Of a stretch of DNA of 64,000 bases, positions 44,401 to 58,100 are shown one piece after another (within the stretch, counting starts at the first letter, position 1; each line of letters opens with the position of its first letter). The stretch covers positions 36,197,801 through 36,261,800 of the forward strand of contig CM022670.1 of assembly GCA_012295275.1 (NCBI GenBank), written 5' to 3'. This DNA comes from Chrysomallon squamiferum (Eukaryota; Mollusca; Gastropoda; Neomphalida; Peltospiridae). A program made the position numbers and the translations under genes. The notes beneath the pieces are model-generated. The model ran no database searches, had not been told where the DNA came from, and worked only from the letters and a program-made list of their open reading frames with translations.

Positions 44401-45699
44401 GCTATAATCCTTCTGTCAGCACAAGTTTAGATTTCCCAAATGTCTACTAAGATTTTTTACTCAAATTTGAAGTCATATTAAATAAACTTCTGTCAGTTAT
44501 AACACAGCTATATACAAGGGTGTATGTTCCTTGGGTGGTAGGTGAGCAAGATGGTAAATTCATGATAAATATGATTATGGATAACATTGAGAAACTAATT
44601 TTTCTGTTCCCTCCTGTGCAGTTGTTCTGAGATAGGATTGCACACCATACAGCCAGTTGTATCATGGATATGGCAGGATATTAGAAGAATAACAAAAAAT
44701 AAGGGCCTGGGGGTGAACAGCATTCAATCAGTGTGCACTGTGTCAATAACTGCCATACACCACTGCTTTCTGCCAGTTCAGAAACTCCAGACAAAGGCCC
44801 ATGACATGCATGATCTAATTAATAATTTCACTCCTTCATAAGCTAGTTCAATCAAATAAACATTGTCTTTTACTTCCCAGGTGCTTGATGTAAGATAAAT
44901 ACAGTCTGAGATAAAATTGTAATGTTTGATTAAATGTTGTAATGTTAGTACACATTCTTTCTGGCTGCAATGTTCTGTTTAGACTTGCATTTTAGAACGG
45001 TATTGAGAACTCAGTTTGTATGTACATTACTGTGTCAAACTTAATTTATATTAACAATACAGTGGCTTTGACTAATGCTCTGGAAAAAAAAAAAAAAATG
45101 CTGAGGTCATTGCAAATTTTCAAAAGAACTGAATTCCCTTGATATATGATAGAATGCTTGGAGAAAAAAAAAATAGTAACAATAATATTTGGCTGGTTTT
45201 CTTTAATTATCCAAACTTAGTTGTAAAAATAATATAATGAGCTTCCAGAAAAATGGCTATTTTTAACACTGGCTGGTTTTGAATTAGGCAGTCTTTGTTT
45301 TAGTTTCTGTGACACCAGTTCAGTTGAGAATGTTGCTGTGAGCAGGTCATCCTGTGACACACAGTAAGTTGTTACTTGTTTCGGTTTACCCTCATTTTCA
45401 TATATTAACTTGTCTGAAAAAACAAACAGAAACAAAAATTGCTGCTGAAAACTTTATATTTTATAGGTATTTTGAGTGAATTAATATAAATCAAACAGGC
45501 CATGCTTTAGAAGTGCATTAATTTGGATTAATACAGTTTCATTGTATATTTTATATTTTAAGTAAAGATTAAGCCTATATCCAGAAATTTTCTCTGGTTC
45601 CAAGCTTGCAGAATATTTGTACCTGTAAATGAAAAATTAAAAAGAAAAACAAATGCCTTAAAAGATAAATTAAGATAAGATAAGATAAATGATAAATAA

Positions 45700-45735
<36 letters not shown>

Positions 45736-46431
45736 ATAAAAATAAAGTAAATTAAAAATCAAAAACAACAAAAATTAATCAGTCTAAAATGTTACACCTC
45801 AGATTCTGTGTGTGTAATAACTTAAAAGTTTATTTTTTATAAAAAGATAGGTAGATAAACTGGCTAACTCATTGTTAATTTTATGTTCAGTCAATTTATA
45901 TGAAATTCCTTACCTGTATATACAGATCATGCACTTGATTTTTTAATTTATTTATTTTCAATTTCTTTTTATTTATTATTTCTTCTTATTATAATTATTT
46001 TTATTTTTATTTCTTACAAAATATATTTGAACATTTTATTCAGTACATTGTTGAACTGGTATATGAAACTTCATAAAGTATTAGTGTTGTATTTAAAAAT
46101 AAAAAAAAAAAATTATAATCAGGTCTAGACTAGTTCATGTGTCTTGTAGTTTCATTTCACAGATATAAAATTATTTGTTTTCAGTAACTTACTCATTTCA
46201 CGAGTTTAGCTTCATTGTCACATTTTTAAAGATGAAATATTTTAAATTAATTTTTGATTTTCTGAACAACTTATTCCATTTGTTGCAGTTAATTAATTGT
46301 GTTTTACTGACTGTAAGACCTCCTTTGATTTATGATAATTTCATGACAGAACTTTTAATAATCTGATTTACTTCTATCCAGAATTTCTTGATTATTAACC
46401 ATAATTCATTGTGCTGTGACACAGACCTGTT

Positions 46432-46466
<35 letters not shown>

Positions 46467-49400
46467 ATGGAAATAGATTTTATTAAATATTAGTTAGTGA
46501 TTTTTTTTTCAGATATTTAATTAAGAATTTAATTATTGTTGTTGTTATTACTGTTAGTTTTAAAAAAATTTCTCTTCATTATTTTAGATGAATAATACCA
46601 GGTAATATGATTGTCTTTTTACATGTCAACACCGAAAATATATATTAGTTTTCATTATTGCTGCTGACCTCTGGGGCAAAACTTGAGTACTTGGATAAAT
46701 TGCATAATCAAAAAAAAAAAAAAAGATGCTATGTGAAGTCAATTTTAAAAAATAAAGCTATTTTCTACAAGAACTAAAACATTATTTGGTGAGTAAAGAA
46801 GAAATTAAATATATGGATATATGTGGATATAAGTTATATGATAATCAAGTATTCAAACTCACGAACTATTTTATATCATTTGTTGGTTGATAACACTTTA
46901 TTATTCAATATCTCAGACAATGTACATTTTATTTATTTATCTATTTTGTTATTGAGATTTTTAATTTGATATTTTTATCTGAATTTTGAATCTAAATAAT
47001 GTTTTTAAAAAAAAAAATGCAATTTCATATTGTATATAATGTTAGAAAGAATTAAGAAATTAAATAAATAAATAAATAAATAAATAAATTAATTTTTTTT
47101 TTTTTGAACACTGTAGATGTGGAGAGTTATTTACATATTGTAATGCATTCAGTTGCAAAAAGTCCCCAGATAGAAATAAAACTTTTGCAGATTTGGTAAG
47201 ATGATATACCTGCTAACCAGACAGTATACTAGCATATTAATGTTTTATTAAAAAAAAAAAAAAAAAAAAAACCATCTAGAAGTCAAATTTACTGAACCAA
47301 AAAAGAAGGATTAAAAAAATATTTGTATCAATGAAAATAAAATATTCATGCAGTGGATGTGATTCTGTTAATAAGAAAAGTAAAACTACTGTATGGATAA
47401 AAATCTATTTGACAGTTTTGCCATCACATCACCAAATTTAAACAGATTTAAACAAATTTATTTAAAATCTTTAATCATTATTACCAGATGTTTTGTAAGG
47501 CAAGTGAATATAGGAAAATACGTTAAAATTAAATAACATTTTTGTTAAAATAGATTAACATAGTAATTAAACTGGTAAGCAAAAACTGGATGGCTAATAT
47601 TATCAATAGATGGCCTGAACATGTTTATTGAATATTGGTAAAGAACAATGGCATGTCATCATGGATCTCTGTAGTTTAACGACAGCCCATTCAAAGTGAA
47701 CAGTCCATTGTTAGATTCTACTTCAAAGTTAACTAGCTGAATGAGTCACTGATGTGTTGTGTGTCGCATTTTCTCTTTTGTAATGTTAATATCCCCCACT
47801 TTGTCCTTGCGGTGTAAATCAACTTCTCCATTATTCATTCTTTCTGCAATCTTTGAAATTAGATTTCTCCAACTGCTTTAATGTATTTAATAGAATGCAC
47901 CAACAGAAAGAATAAAATTAATAGCTATTTTGCCTGAGGTTTTATTTATTTATTTATGTATTTATTTTAAACGTTTTTTTATTAATAATCCTTTGTTTTC
48001 TATTTATTATTATTGTTATTAGTTTTTATTTATTTATTTATTATTAACTACATTTATTTTTCTTGTGTCAGCCTATTTGTCTGTATTTGAAGATAATCTA
48101 GTGCTGCAGGGTTACTAAAAATCAGTTTGGAATTTTTTATTATGCTACTGATCAGTAGTCAGGAATTTTTTATTATGTTATTGATTAGCACTAAGGAATC
48201 TGTTATATTGCTGATTGGTTATAAGGAATCTATTATTATTTTACCAATTAACAGTAAGGAATCTATTATTATTTTACCAGTTAGCAGTAAGGAATCTATT
48301 ATTATTTTACCAATTAGCAGTAAGGAATCTATTATTATTTTACCAATTAGCAGTAAGGAATCTATTATTATTTTACTGATTAGTAGTAGGGAATAGATTA
48401 TGCAACTGATTATGTTGCTGATTGATAGTAAGGAATCTATTACTATGTTACTGATTAGTAGCAAGGAATCTTTTATTGTGTTTTTGATTAGTAGTAAGGA
48501 ATATTTTATGTTGCTGAATAGTAAGGAATCTATTACTCTGTAGTTGACCAATAACCTGGGATATTTTATTTAATTACTTATTATCAGCAAGGGAACCTTT
48601 GCTATATATATACCTTACCATAAACAGAAACATCTGCTTTTCCCATCTGGTTGGGAATACAAATTTCAATGATTGCTATATGAAAGAAGATGGATCCTGT
48701 AATATATTACTGTTCAGACAAGCTGTTAGTGACAGGTGTTTGTTTCTGTTCAGGTTGAGGGCAGGGATGAGGAGATAGACCGACTGACGAGGATGCTGGA
48801 CGGTGGAAGACCCTCAGACGTGATGGCGCTGGAGGCCAGGAATCGGGCCAACGAGAGGATGATCTCTCATCTCAACATACAGGTGAGAAGTGTGAAACAG
48901 AGCAACCACGCTCTTTCTTAAAAATCACTGTTATTCATCTCTCTAAACCAGTATTTGGTGCATTTAATACATAATTTTGTTTAGCTTTAACGTTTTAAAA
49001 ATTTCAAGATAATATTGATCAAAAAAAAAAAAAAAAATTATTTTCTCATTCATTTATTGCTTGAAGTATGTATTTATTTCAAGAAAATAATACTCTGTTT
49101 TATGGTTACATTTAAAAAATTTTTTTTTAAAAATCTAAAATTTTTAATAAAATTCAGTAATAATAATACTTTTAAATTTGTTTTAGGTTGACTTCCTGCA
49201 GCAGAAAAACCGTGAAATGGAGAAGAAGTTGCAAGAATGTCTTGTTTGCCGAGACGAAGCGGAAACGAAATGCGCTAAAATGCAGGCGCGGAATCGAGAT
49301 CTTGAGCTCGAGTTGCAGGATCTGGAAAAAATGGCAAAACGGTTACACAGCGACAAGACCGTCGTTGTAAAGACAGCTGACAAAGAAATGAATGAGGCAA

Positions 49401-52067
49401 AGGTAAGTGTTGTGCAGGTGTTTTGAGCACGTTTTTTCTCTTTGTTGTTCAGAAAGGAGATTTTTATTCACTAAGTTTATTTCTTTTTTTTTCTTTTTTT
49501 TTATAATTGAGAAAAATAAATTAAAATTTGTTGCAGTTTAATGATAATGTATTTTAAATGTAAAACTGGCATTTTCTTCAATAATTTTCACATTTTCCAA
49601 AAAAAAAAGGTTGACTGAAATTTGTTTCAATATAATTAAACTAAATTGTTTTTAATAGTTCAAAAAGTGAATTTAAAATTTAATTTAATGTTATATTTTA
49701 ACTTTTCACTTAAAGCATATGTGTTTGTAGATTATTCACATGATGTCAAAGATTATAAATTCTAGAAATTTAAATTAATCTTGTTTTTAAAAATGAATAT
49801 CTTTTATTATCTGTACAGGAAGAATTAGAAAAGTCCAGGCATGAACTGGAAGACATGGATATGACAGTGGCACAGTTCAAAGCTGTAAGTATATTTATCC
49901 AAATGTGTATGCACACAAACACATACTGACAGACAGACTCTGTCTAATATTAAAATATGCAAAAATACCTGAACTTATAATCAATGTACAATAATGGATG
50001 GTTCTGTTTTGTATCAAATAATTATGATTGATAAGGCGATTGGGAGTATTTTTTTCATCTGAGGAAACTATTTTTTTTTGTGTCATTTTTGTATCATCTA
50101 ATTTGTTTATTTTATGGGGTTTTTTATTTTTATTTTTTTATTTTTTCATTTTTATTTATTATTATTATTATTATTATATTTTTTTTTAATTATTATTATT
50201 TTTTTATATGAAATTTGACACAATGCTCAAGGCAATGCTCTTATGTTAAAAACTTACATTTAATAGGAAGCCTGTCGACTGAATAAGGACATAGCTGACC
50301 TGCGCGCCAGGCTGTCAGCCAAAGACAACGACAATCTGAGGATGGAGGCTCTGTTAGACAAACTGCAGGAGGAGAAGAAAAGAATGACGCAACGAGTTAA
50401 CAAAATGACAGCCAATGGTGAAAATATATTTTAGCTTAAGTTATCCGTTATTAATGTCTTGTGAAAACAAAAAAATTGTTAGAAAATATAGTTACGAAAA
50501 GAAGTTACGTTTGTGAAGTTTCATTTGTAAATGTTTTTAAAATAATTTTCTTTTTATGACGTTTAGTTAATTAACTGAGAAAGATCTTTGTTCTCTTATC
50601 ATTGTCATAATATGAAAACACATTAATCTCCAGGATGCTTTTCTGCTATTACAGTCTTTTTAAACTGATTATTTATGGTCTGGCCATATTTCTTTGACCA
50701 CAAAGTTATTTATTATATAGACTTTTTATTTTTTTTTATTCTAAGAGAGTAGTGGTATTTATTCAGTTTAAAAAAAAAAAAAAGGTTTTTATTACATGAC
50801 TATTTATTCATATTTTTTTTTTTAAATGATTTCAGAAAAGGAGCTGGTATTGGAAATTGAGAGGCTGAAGCGAAAGAACGGACCGTCAAAGAAAGGCAAA
50901 ATACCGAGCAAACTTGATGCATTTATCCGTAGTATAGAAGAAGAGAGAGATTACTACCGTGGCCTAGTCGAATCCCTGGAAAAAATAGCTCGGACTGAAT
51001 CTGTGTCTGCTCACACCCCCATCCGCTCACACCCGTCTTCCAGGTCTGGCAGTCCAGTCAGGTCATCAAGGACTGGCAGCCCTGTCAGAGACCTGTCACC
51101 TTCCAAAGCCACGAAAAAAGTAAAATGCTATTTAAATTCAGACGTGCATTCTCCATTAATTCTGTTATCCACAGTTCCCCTGAGTAAATTTCGGTGTTGA
51201 GTGTAATTTGGTAATTCATAAATAGACTTTAAAATTTAATTAAAATTGCTTGGGTAAGTAATTAATCATATAAAAATGTACTGATATTGTTTATGTTTTT
51301 AAGTGTTTAATGATATTTTAAGAGAGGAGGTTTCTGTTTATCTGTATGAATTTCTTCATAGTGGCTTTGTAATAATGACTGTTCAAAGAATTTTAGTTTT
51401 TTAAAAATTTAAGTGTATTTTTGAAGGAGTATCTTTTAACAGTGTTTCGGCCATTGCTAATGTGGCTAAATTTATTTGGTTATTTTCATAATTTAATAAA
51501 AAAAAATATATTAATGTTTTTTTTTCTGCAGTCCATTACCCAGTATGAAACCATTTTGCGGGTACTGGAAGAGGAGAGAGACTATTATAAAAAAGAGTAC
51601 GAATCCTTGAAACTGAACAAAAGGTCAGCAACACCTGTACGCTTTTCACCCACAAAGGTGAGTTTAACACAGAATTTCTCCAAGCTGTTTTGTCACATTA
51701 CCTAGAATTAAGCATTGCATTTACTTATGTTAGAAAAGCTCCTTTCTTTTTTTGGCAACATGACAAAGCTTATAAACTGTTATTTAATCAGGTGTAAGCC
51801 TGATATATATATATATGCCAAAAAAGAAAAATAATAATAATAATATATATATATATATATAAAATCGATAGTCACTTCAGTGGAGATGTCATAGTTAATT
51901 GTCCTGTTACAAATTGCCTTAAGTAGACTTATTAGTAGACCAAAAAAAGGGGGTTGGGACTATTCAAAATAAGTTACGTAATTATGTGTTGCCAAAATGT
52001 CTGGAAAATTATGAGATTTATTTTTATAAACACATTCATTGATACACAAACAAAAAAACAAATGAAT

Positions 52068-52124
<57 letters not shown>

Positions 52125-55100
52125 GAAAGATGTAGTGTTATATAATACTGACACAAAAATATTCACACAGACTTAAATGTATGCTCACTCACACACTAGC
52201 ACAAACATACACTACAGAGAAACAAAGTGTTGTACACACACACCATCATTATTTTCTTGTTACATATACATTCTTACTTATTTCAGAGTGTGAAGGAGGA
52301 AGCAGAAGTGGCTAGGTTGACTCGAGAAAGAGACGAACTTAAAAACTTGCTGGACAAGTTTGAGAGGCACATGGCTGAGGTTAGCAGTTCTGTTGTTAAT
52401 ATCAGAATAAAAACTTCATAATTTAATATGTCAGTTGAGTCACTGAGAATAAAGCATAAAATACAATCTTCAAGGTTTTTTTGCAGTTTCTCAGAATTGA
52501 AAGAAAACCACTGTGTTGTTGCCAAACTATCAGAGCTTACTGTTGAGGAAAATACAGTTTCATTTAATTACAAAAGAAAATACAAATCCTATGGAATTCA
52601 CTTTCCTAAATTTTATTCTTAATTTGAAAATGCACAAATAAAGCATTCTACCTTATTTGTTTTAGAGATTATATCTTCAATTTTAATTTTAAAATGTTCG
52701 TAATACATTAATGGTGCCTGGGACTTAAAATATGTTATAATATAATGTGTTAGTATATTTACCTGAATTTCAGATCCAAGCCAATGTTAAAGTTCTTACA
52801 TCAGAAAGAGACAGACTGAACAGTATGTATGAAGAGGTGAGTAATTATGTTGACATGATGAAATTACCAAGTAGTTCTGTGGTTAGAGGTCAGTGTGAGG
52901 CAGGAACTGTCTATGACTGGCTCACTTCTTCTCACTGGCCTCCCTACCCAACAGCTGTTTGATCAGTTATTCTGTCTTTGGGGAGAAGCATATAATCAGT
53001 AAAAAGTAGACCACTTTTCAGCAGCTGTTCTTTCTTGTATTGTTCCTAGCCAGATCAATGACACCATATACATTTTTTTCTAAATATTTAGAATATGATA
53101 AAGTCAAATATTTCTTTCTTTCTTATATTATATGTATACATATATTTATGTATATACAGACACACATACAAACATGTACATTTAAAAAAAAAAAATGTTC
53201 CATTGTTATAAACCAACCACTTTATACAAAAACACACACGGACACGTGCATTAAAAGATGCTAAATTGACAGTAGTGATATAATTCTAAAGACAGAAAGT
53301 ATTACAATTTACAGTTCAGTTCAGTTGTTTCAAGAATTTAATCTGTTATGTTTATTTTTGAACTAATTTTTCTGAAGACACAAGAAGAACTGATGAGAGT
53401 TAGAAGAGAACTGGTCGCTTCTCCCAAGTCTCCGAAAACATCGCTGGCAGCCCAGGCTGTGTTACGCCGTGTCGAAAATGAGCGCGACGATGCCATCGCA
53501 GACCTCAGAAGAATGTGTACAGAGAGGGATAGTCTGAGAGAAAGACTGAAGGTAAAACATTTCAGCTTTTGTTAATTAAAAAATTCCACTAATTTAGTTA
53601 ACTGAGACACCGCTAATAAGATATTTTAATAATTCAGTTGTTTGTTTTATCTTTATTGTTATTTGTTTGCAACATTGTTTTATAAAAGAGGTAATAAAGA
53701 ATTAATGTTGATTACAGATAATTACCTTTACTGATGATGATTGATGACTTTGTTTTTTCTAGATTGCCACTGAAGCTTCACTGTCTGACAGAGCTAAACT
53801 GGAGCAGAAGATTGAAGATTTAGAAAATACTTTACATACAGTATGTCTGACCTTTCTCTTCATTTCTGCTGAAATGTTTTGTTAAAAAACCAAACCCTCT
53901 CCATATAATTTTCATCATTTTCAGTTGACATACAATGTTCAAAGTCAAGAGATTACTACTGAAACATTCTTTAAGACATTTTCTTGAATAATTATAAAAA
54001 AATTCATTTTTCTCTTTTATAGATCCTGTTATATGGATAAGAAAAATAATAATAATAAAAAAAAAAATTTAGGATGCCAAACAACTAGATTTTGTTTCTT
54101 CTGATAATTAATTCCATTTTTTATTAATATCATCATTATTATTTAATTTTGTATAAATTCAAAAAAAAAGGTTTTAGAGATTTTTTCATACATTAAAAAT
54201 ACTGTTAACATGAGTGGGTTTTTTTCTGAGAATATGTTTTCTCATTTCATCTTGTCTATAATATTGTGATGTTGTTGTAGCTGGATGCCGAGCGCACTGA
54301 GCTGAGTCTGAGACTGAACAACTTGAAGGACGACATGAAGATAATGGAGGAGCAGATAAAGGACACGTCTGTCAAACTGAGTGAGGCTCTGGAGGAGGCA
54401 TCACGCAGCAAGTCTCAGGCCATGCAGATGAAGTGAGCACTGTTATTAATAATAAATTTCATATACGTCTTGTTATTTATTCTTTTTTCCTTTTTTTAAA
54501 TTCATAAAACCAATATTCAATATTATTATTGGATAAACACAAATATGATTAAAAGATTTCCCATCAGTAATATTGAGCAAAAGTAGTTAAAATTTGTCAG
54601 TGGATGCAAATTCAAATTAACACTAAAAAACTCAAACAGATGTTAAAACAAGTCAAATCAGTAATAGTATGTATGAGAGAAAACTGATTTTTATATTGGT
54701 ATATAGAAAAAAATATACATTAAAAAATATCAAATCATCTGTAACCTACATGAGAGAAAAATAAACATTTCATAATAGTATATGTTAATGAAAAATAAAT
54801 ACAGAAAGACATAAACATGGTTTAAAAAAAAAAAAAAAAGAGATATTATATGTGAGAGAAAATAAACATTTAGGAGATTTACTATAAATGTAAATATGAA
54901 GATTTATTTATTTATTTATTCATTTATTCATTTTTATTCATTCATTCATTCATTCATTCATTTATCTGACAGGATGCTGGCTGAGGAGGCTGAGAAAGCT
55001 CTGGAGGAAGCTCAGCGACGTCTGAGTAGACGAGAGTCTGAGCTGCAGTCTCAGGAAGAGCGCGCCGTGTCTCTGGAAGAGCAGTTGTCCGAGACTAACC

Positions 55101-58100
55101 GAGCTCTCACACTGGTCAGGGATGAGAACAGTCAGATGAGGAGTACCATCAGCTCACTGGACAGGGAGAAGGACTCGCTGCAGTTGACCGTGGACGAGAA
55201 GACTGAAAAGCTGGCTCATCTTAACAATGAACTGCATGGAAAGGTTTGTGCGTTTTTTTTTTAAATTCACTCACGATTTTTTTAAATGATTCTGTGATGT
55301 AAGTGTTTTATTTATTTCCCCAGTTTTATTTTTAAAAATGGTTGTTACTGCTGATTTTATTTATATATTTTTTAAATTAATTAAATCATTTTTTTTTTTT
55401 TTTACTTATAATATTATTATATGGTTTAATAAATAAAATAAATTAAAAGTTGTAAAACTCTTTTAAGAGATATATAAACTTCATGACACTAAAATCTGTG
55501 TTTTTTCTTTTAATAGATTTTATTTATTTATTATTATTTTATTTTATATCCATCATTTTTCAGGAAAGACATATAAGCGATTTGAAAATTAGAGTTTCAG
55601 AATTAGAAGCACAGTTAGAGTAAGTAGTAATTATTTTTTTAATTATATACAAACAAAGAAACTAATGCATTATATTCTCAGAAAACAACGCTAAAATATG
55701 CGACTTACATGTAAAACATTTTTATTCATCATTCAGTCTTACTTCAATCCTCTATTCTGTATGGTATGTTTCAGATATTCAGGTAAGTTTTAGCCTAAAA
55801 AGCAGTGAATGCATTAACCCATTAGGACCTTTTATTTTTTCATTAAATGCTGATACGACAGCAGTAAAAAGATAACTACTGTTATTTTTTTTTTAAATAC
55901 ACCAGGATATGAAACCTTCTTGGTCAAAAGGTTAAATATGAAATTACAATCTATGTGCAAAAAAAAAAATGATTTTTGTTGTAATTATTTTACATGACTG
56001 TATTGTTTTTAAACAGACATGCCAATGACAATCTATGTATGAAGGACCGAGAACTGAAGAGCATGCGCAGACAGCTGGATTCCACAGGAGAAGACCTGAC
56101 TGAAACAAGCCGCAGCAAGGACATCGCACTCAGGGAGAACCGGCGACTCCAGGACGATCTGGCTGTCATGACAAAAGAAAACCAGGTACACTAGATTATC
56201 AGACTTGTATTTTGTTTAATTTATATAACTCAACATACATCTTGGTAATTTATGACAAAAGAAAACCAGGTACACTAGATTATCAGACTTGTATTTTGTT
56301 TAATTTATATAACTCAACATATATCTTGGTAATTTATGTCAAAAGAAAACCAGGTACACTAGCTTATCAGACTTGTATTTAATTCAATTTATATAGTTCA
56401 ATATATAAATTGGTAATTTATGACAAACGAAAACCAGGTACACTAGATTATTAGACTTGTATTTAATGTAATTTATATAGTTCAATATATAAACTGGTAA
56501 TTTATGACAAAAGAAAACCAGGTACACTAGATTATTAGACTTGTATTTAATTTAATTTATATAATTAAATATATAACTTAGTAATTTATGACAAAAGAAA
56601 ACCACGCACATTGGCTTTTTTGACTTGTAGATCGTTTAATTTATATAGCAACAGATATAGCTAGGTAATGATTTTAATAAAATTAGTTTACATTTGATAG
56701 AAAAATCATAATATAAAGATTATGGTTTGAAATGCACTGAATTTTAATGAAGTAATTCATTCCACAGTCATATTTATAAAGAACAGTATTATCTAACATT
56801 GACATGTATGCAAATAACTATTTTTTTTACTTTGTTGTAAATGAGAAAATAACAGGATCCAAACAAAATTATTTGTTATGCTGGTTCACCTGGACAGGGA
56901 TCATTTTTCACTTTCTGTTCCTTTGTTTTGTAGACACTGAATCAAGAATTACAGGAATTAATGGAGGAGAGAGAATCTCTCAAGACTCAAGTCCAGGAGT
57001 ACATACTGGAAGTTAAAAGAACTGAAGAGATCCTGGCAGCTAAAGTAAGTTTGTATAGCTAAAATAGTTTTAAATAATCAGTTGATCTCTCAGAATATGT
57101 TGTGCCTCTACTTTAAATTAATTGTAACAGTTTCAATTTGTTTTAATGTTACTTAATGCAGAAATTCAAATTTTGTTTTTAAAGGCAGTAGTATCAATGT
57201 GTCATGTTTTATAATTCACCTTCATTCTGACTGATTTGATTTGAGTAATATCTGGGTTTTTTAGGTATTTGTCCTGCTGTTTAATTGTTTTACTTACTAA
57301 TAATTAAAGTTCTTAGTTTTTGTTTCCTTACCTAATGCATGCTAACACTGTATTTCAAAGATAATTTAATAACATTTACAACCAAATTAATTTACAAAAA
57401 AAATTAAAATAAATAAATAAACCAACTAACAACTAAAACGTAACAGATATTGCTGAAGAAGAATGTTGGCTGTCAAATCAATTTTGTGTTATTATTTTTT
57501 TCCAGGAACAAGAACGTTCAGATCTTCTAGAACAGTATCGCCGTCTGTCCATGGAGGCTGAACAGTATCAAACTACCTCACATCAGCTGGAGAGCGAGGG
57601 ATCCAATCTTCGTCTGGAGGTCATGACCAAAGACTCTGAACTCAGACGATACAGGGACAAGAATGAAAACCTGGAAAGAGAGATACAAGAGGTATTTATA
57701 TGTTTATAGAAGAAGTGTTATGTTATGTGTAAAAAATTACAAAACATTTTTTCATTGAACATTGTTATTAAGAAAAATTTAAACAAATATCTGTTATTGA
57801 TTTAGAAATTTATCCAATCCATTTTTGATTTGTCAAAAAAAGAAAAACATTATATTGCATAAAGAAATACATGATATATGTTTCTACAGTAAATACAAGA
57901 ATATAAGACATTTGTGTAAATTACACTAGCTACATAAGATTCATTAAACTTTATCTGTTTTATGTGCATGCTTCTAGTTTATATCAGCTTATATCAAAGA
58001 TGTTATAATGTTTTCTTTATTTTATTTTTTTCAAATAGCATCTTCAAGTGCAGCAGGCTTATGAAATTCAGGTGTCGAACCTGACTCGCTCAGTGGCTAA

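Larger units (their letters stand above)
36042..48753 (+). other. CEP135 intron 3 (12.7 kb)
   Basis: By far the largest intron of the gene; the others are mostly under 1 kb. The exons on both sides join in phase (KTFRQQ|VEGRDEE), matching human KQ|IELRERE, so no exon is missing from it. It contains TTTA repeats, a copy of the small TIR family (about 45204-45619), a GATA array and a 33-bp minisatellite at its 3' end. Stretches near 40000-40330 and 42230-42480 are less AT-rich and may be old repeats, but I could not identify ends. Short open frames in it show no domains. Confidence 0.8.

Noticed and set aside
48127-48551. Repeat proteins of 89 and 110 residues on opposite strands
   Set aside because: Both arise from a 33-bp minisatellite in an intron, with no start context or splice links.
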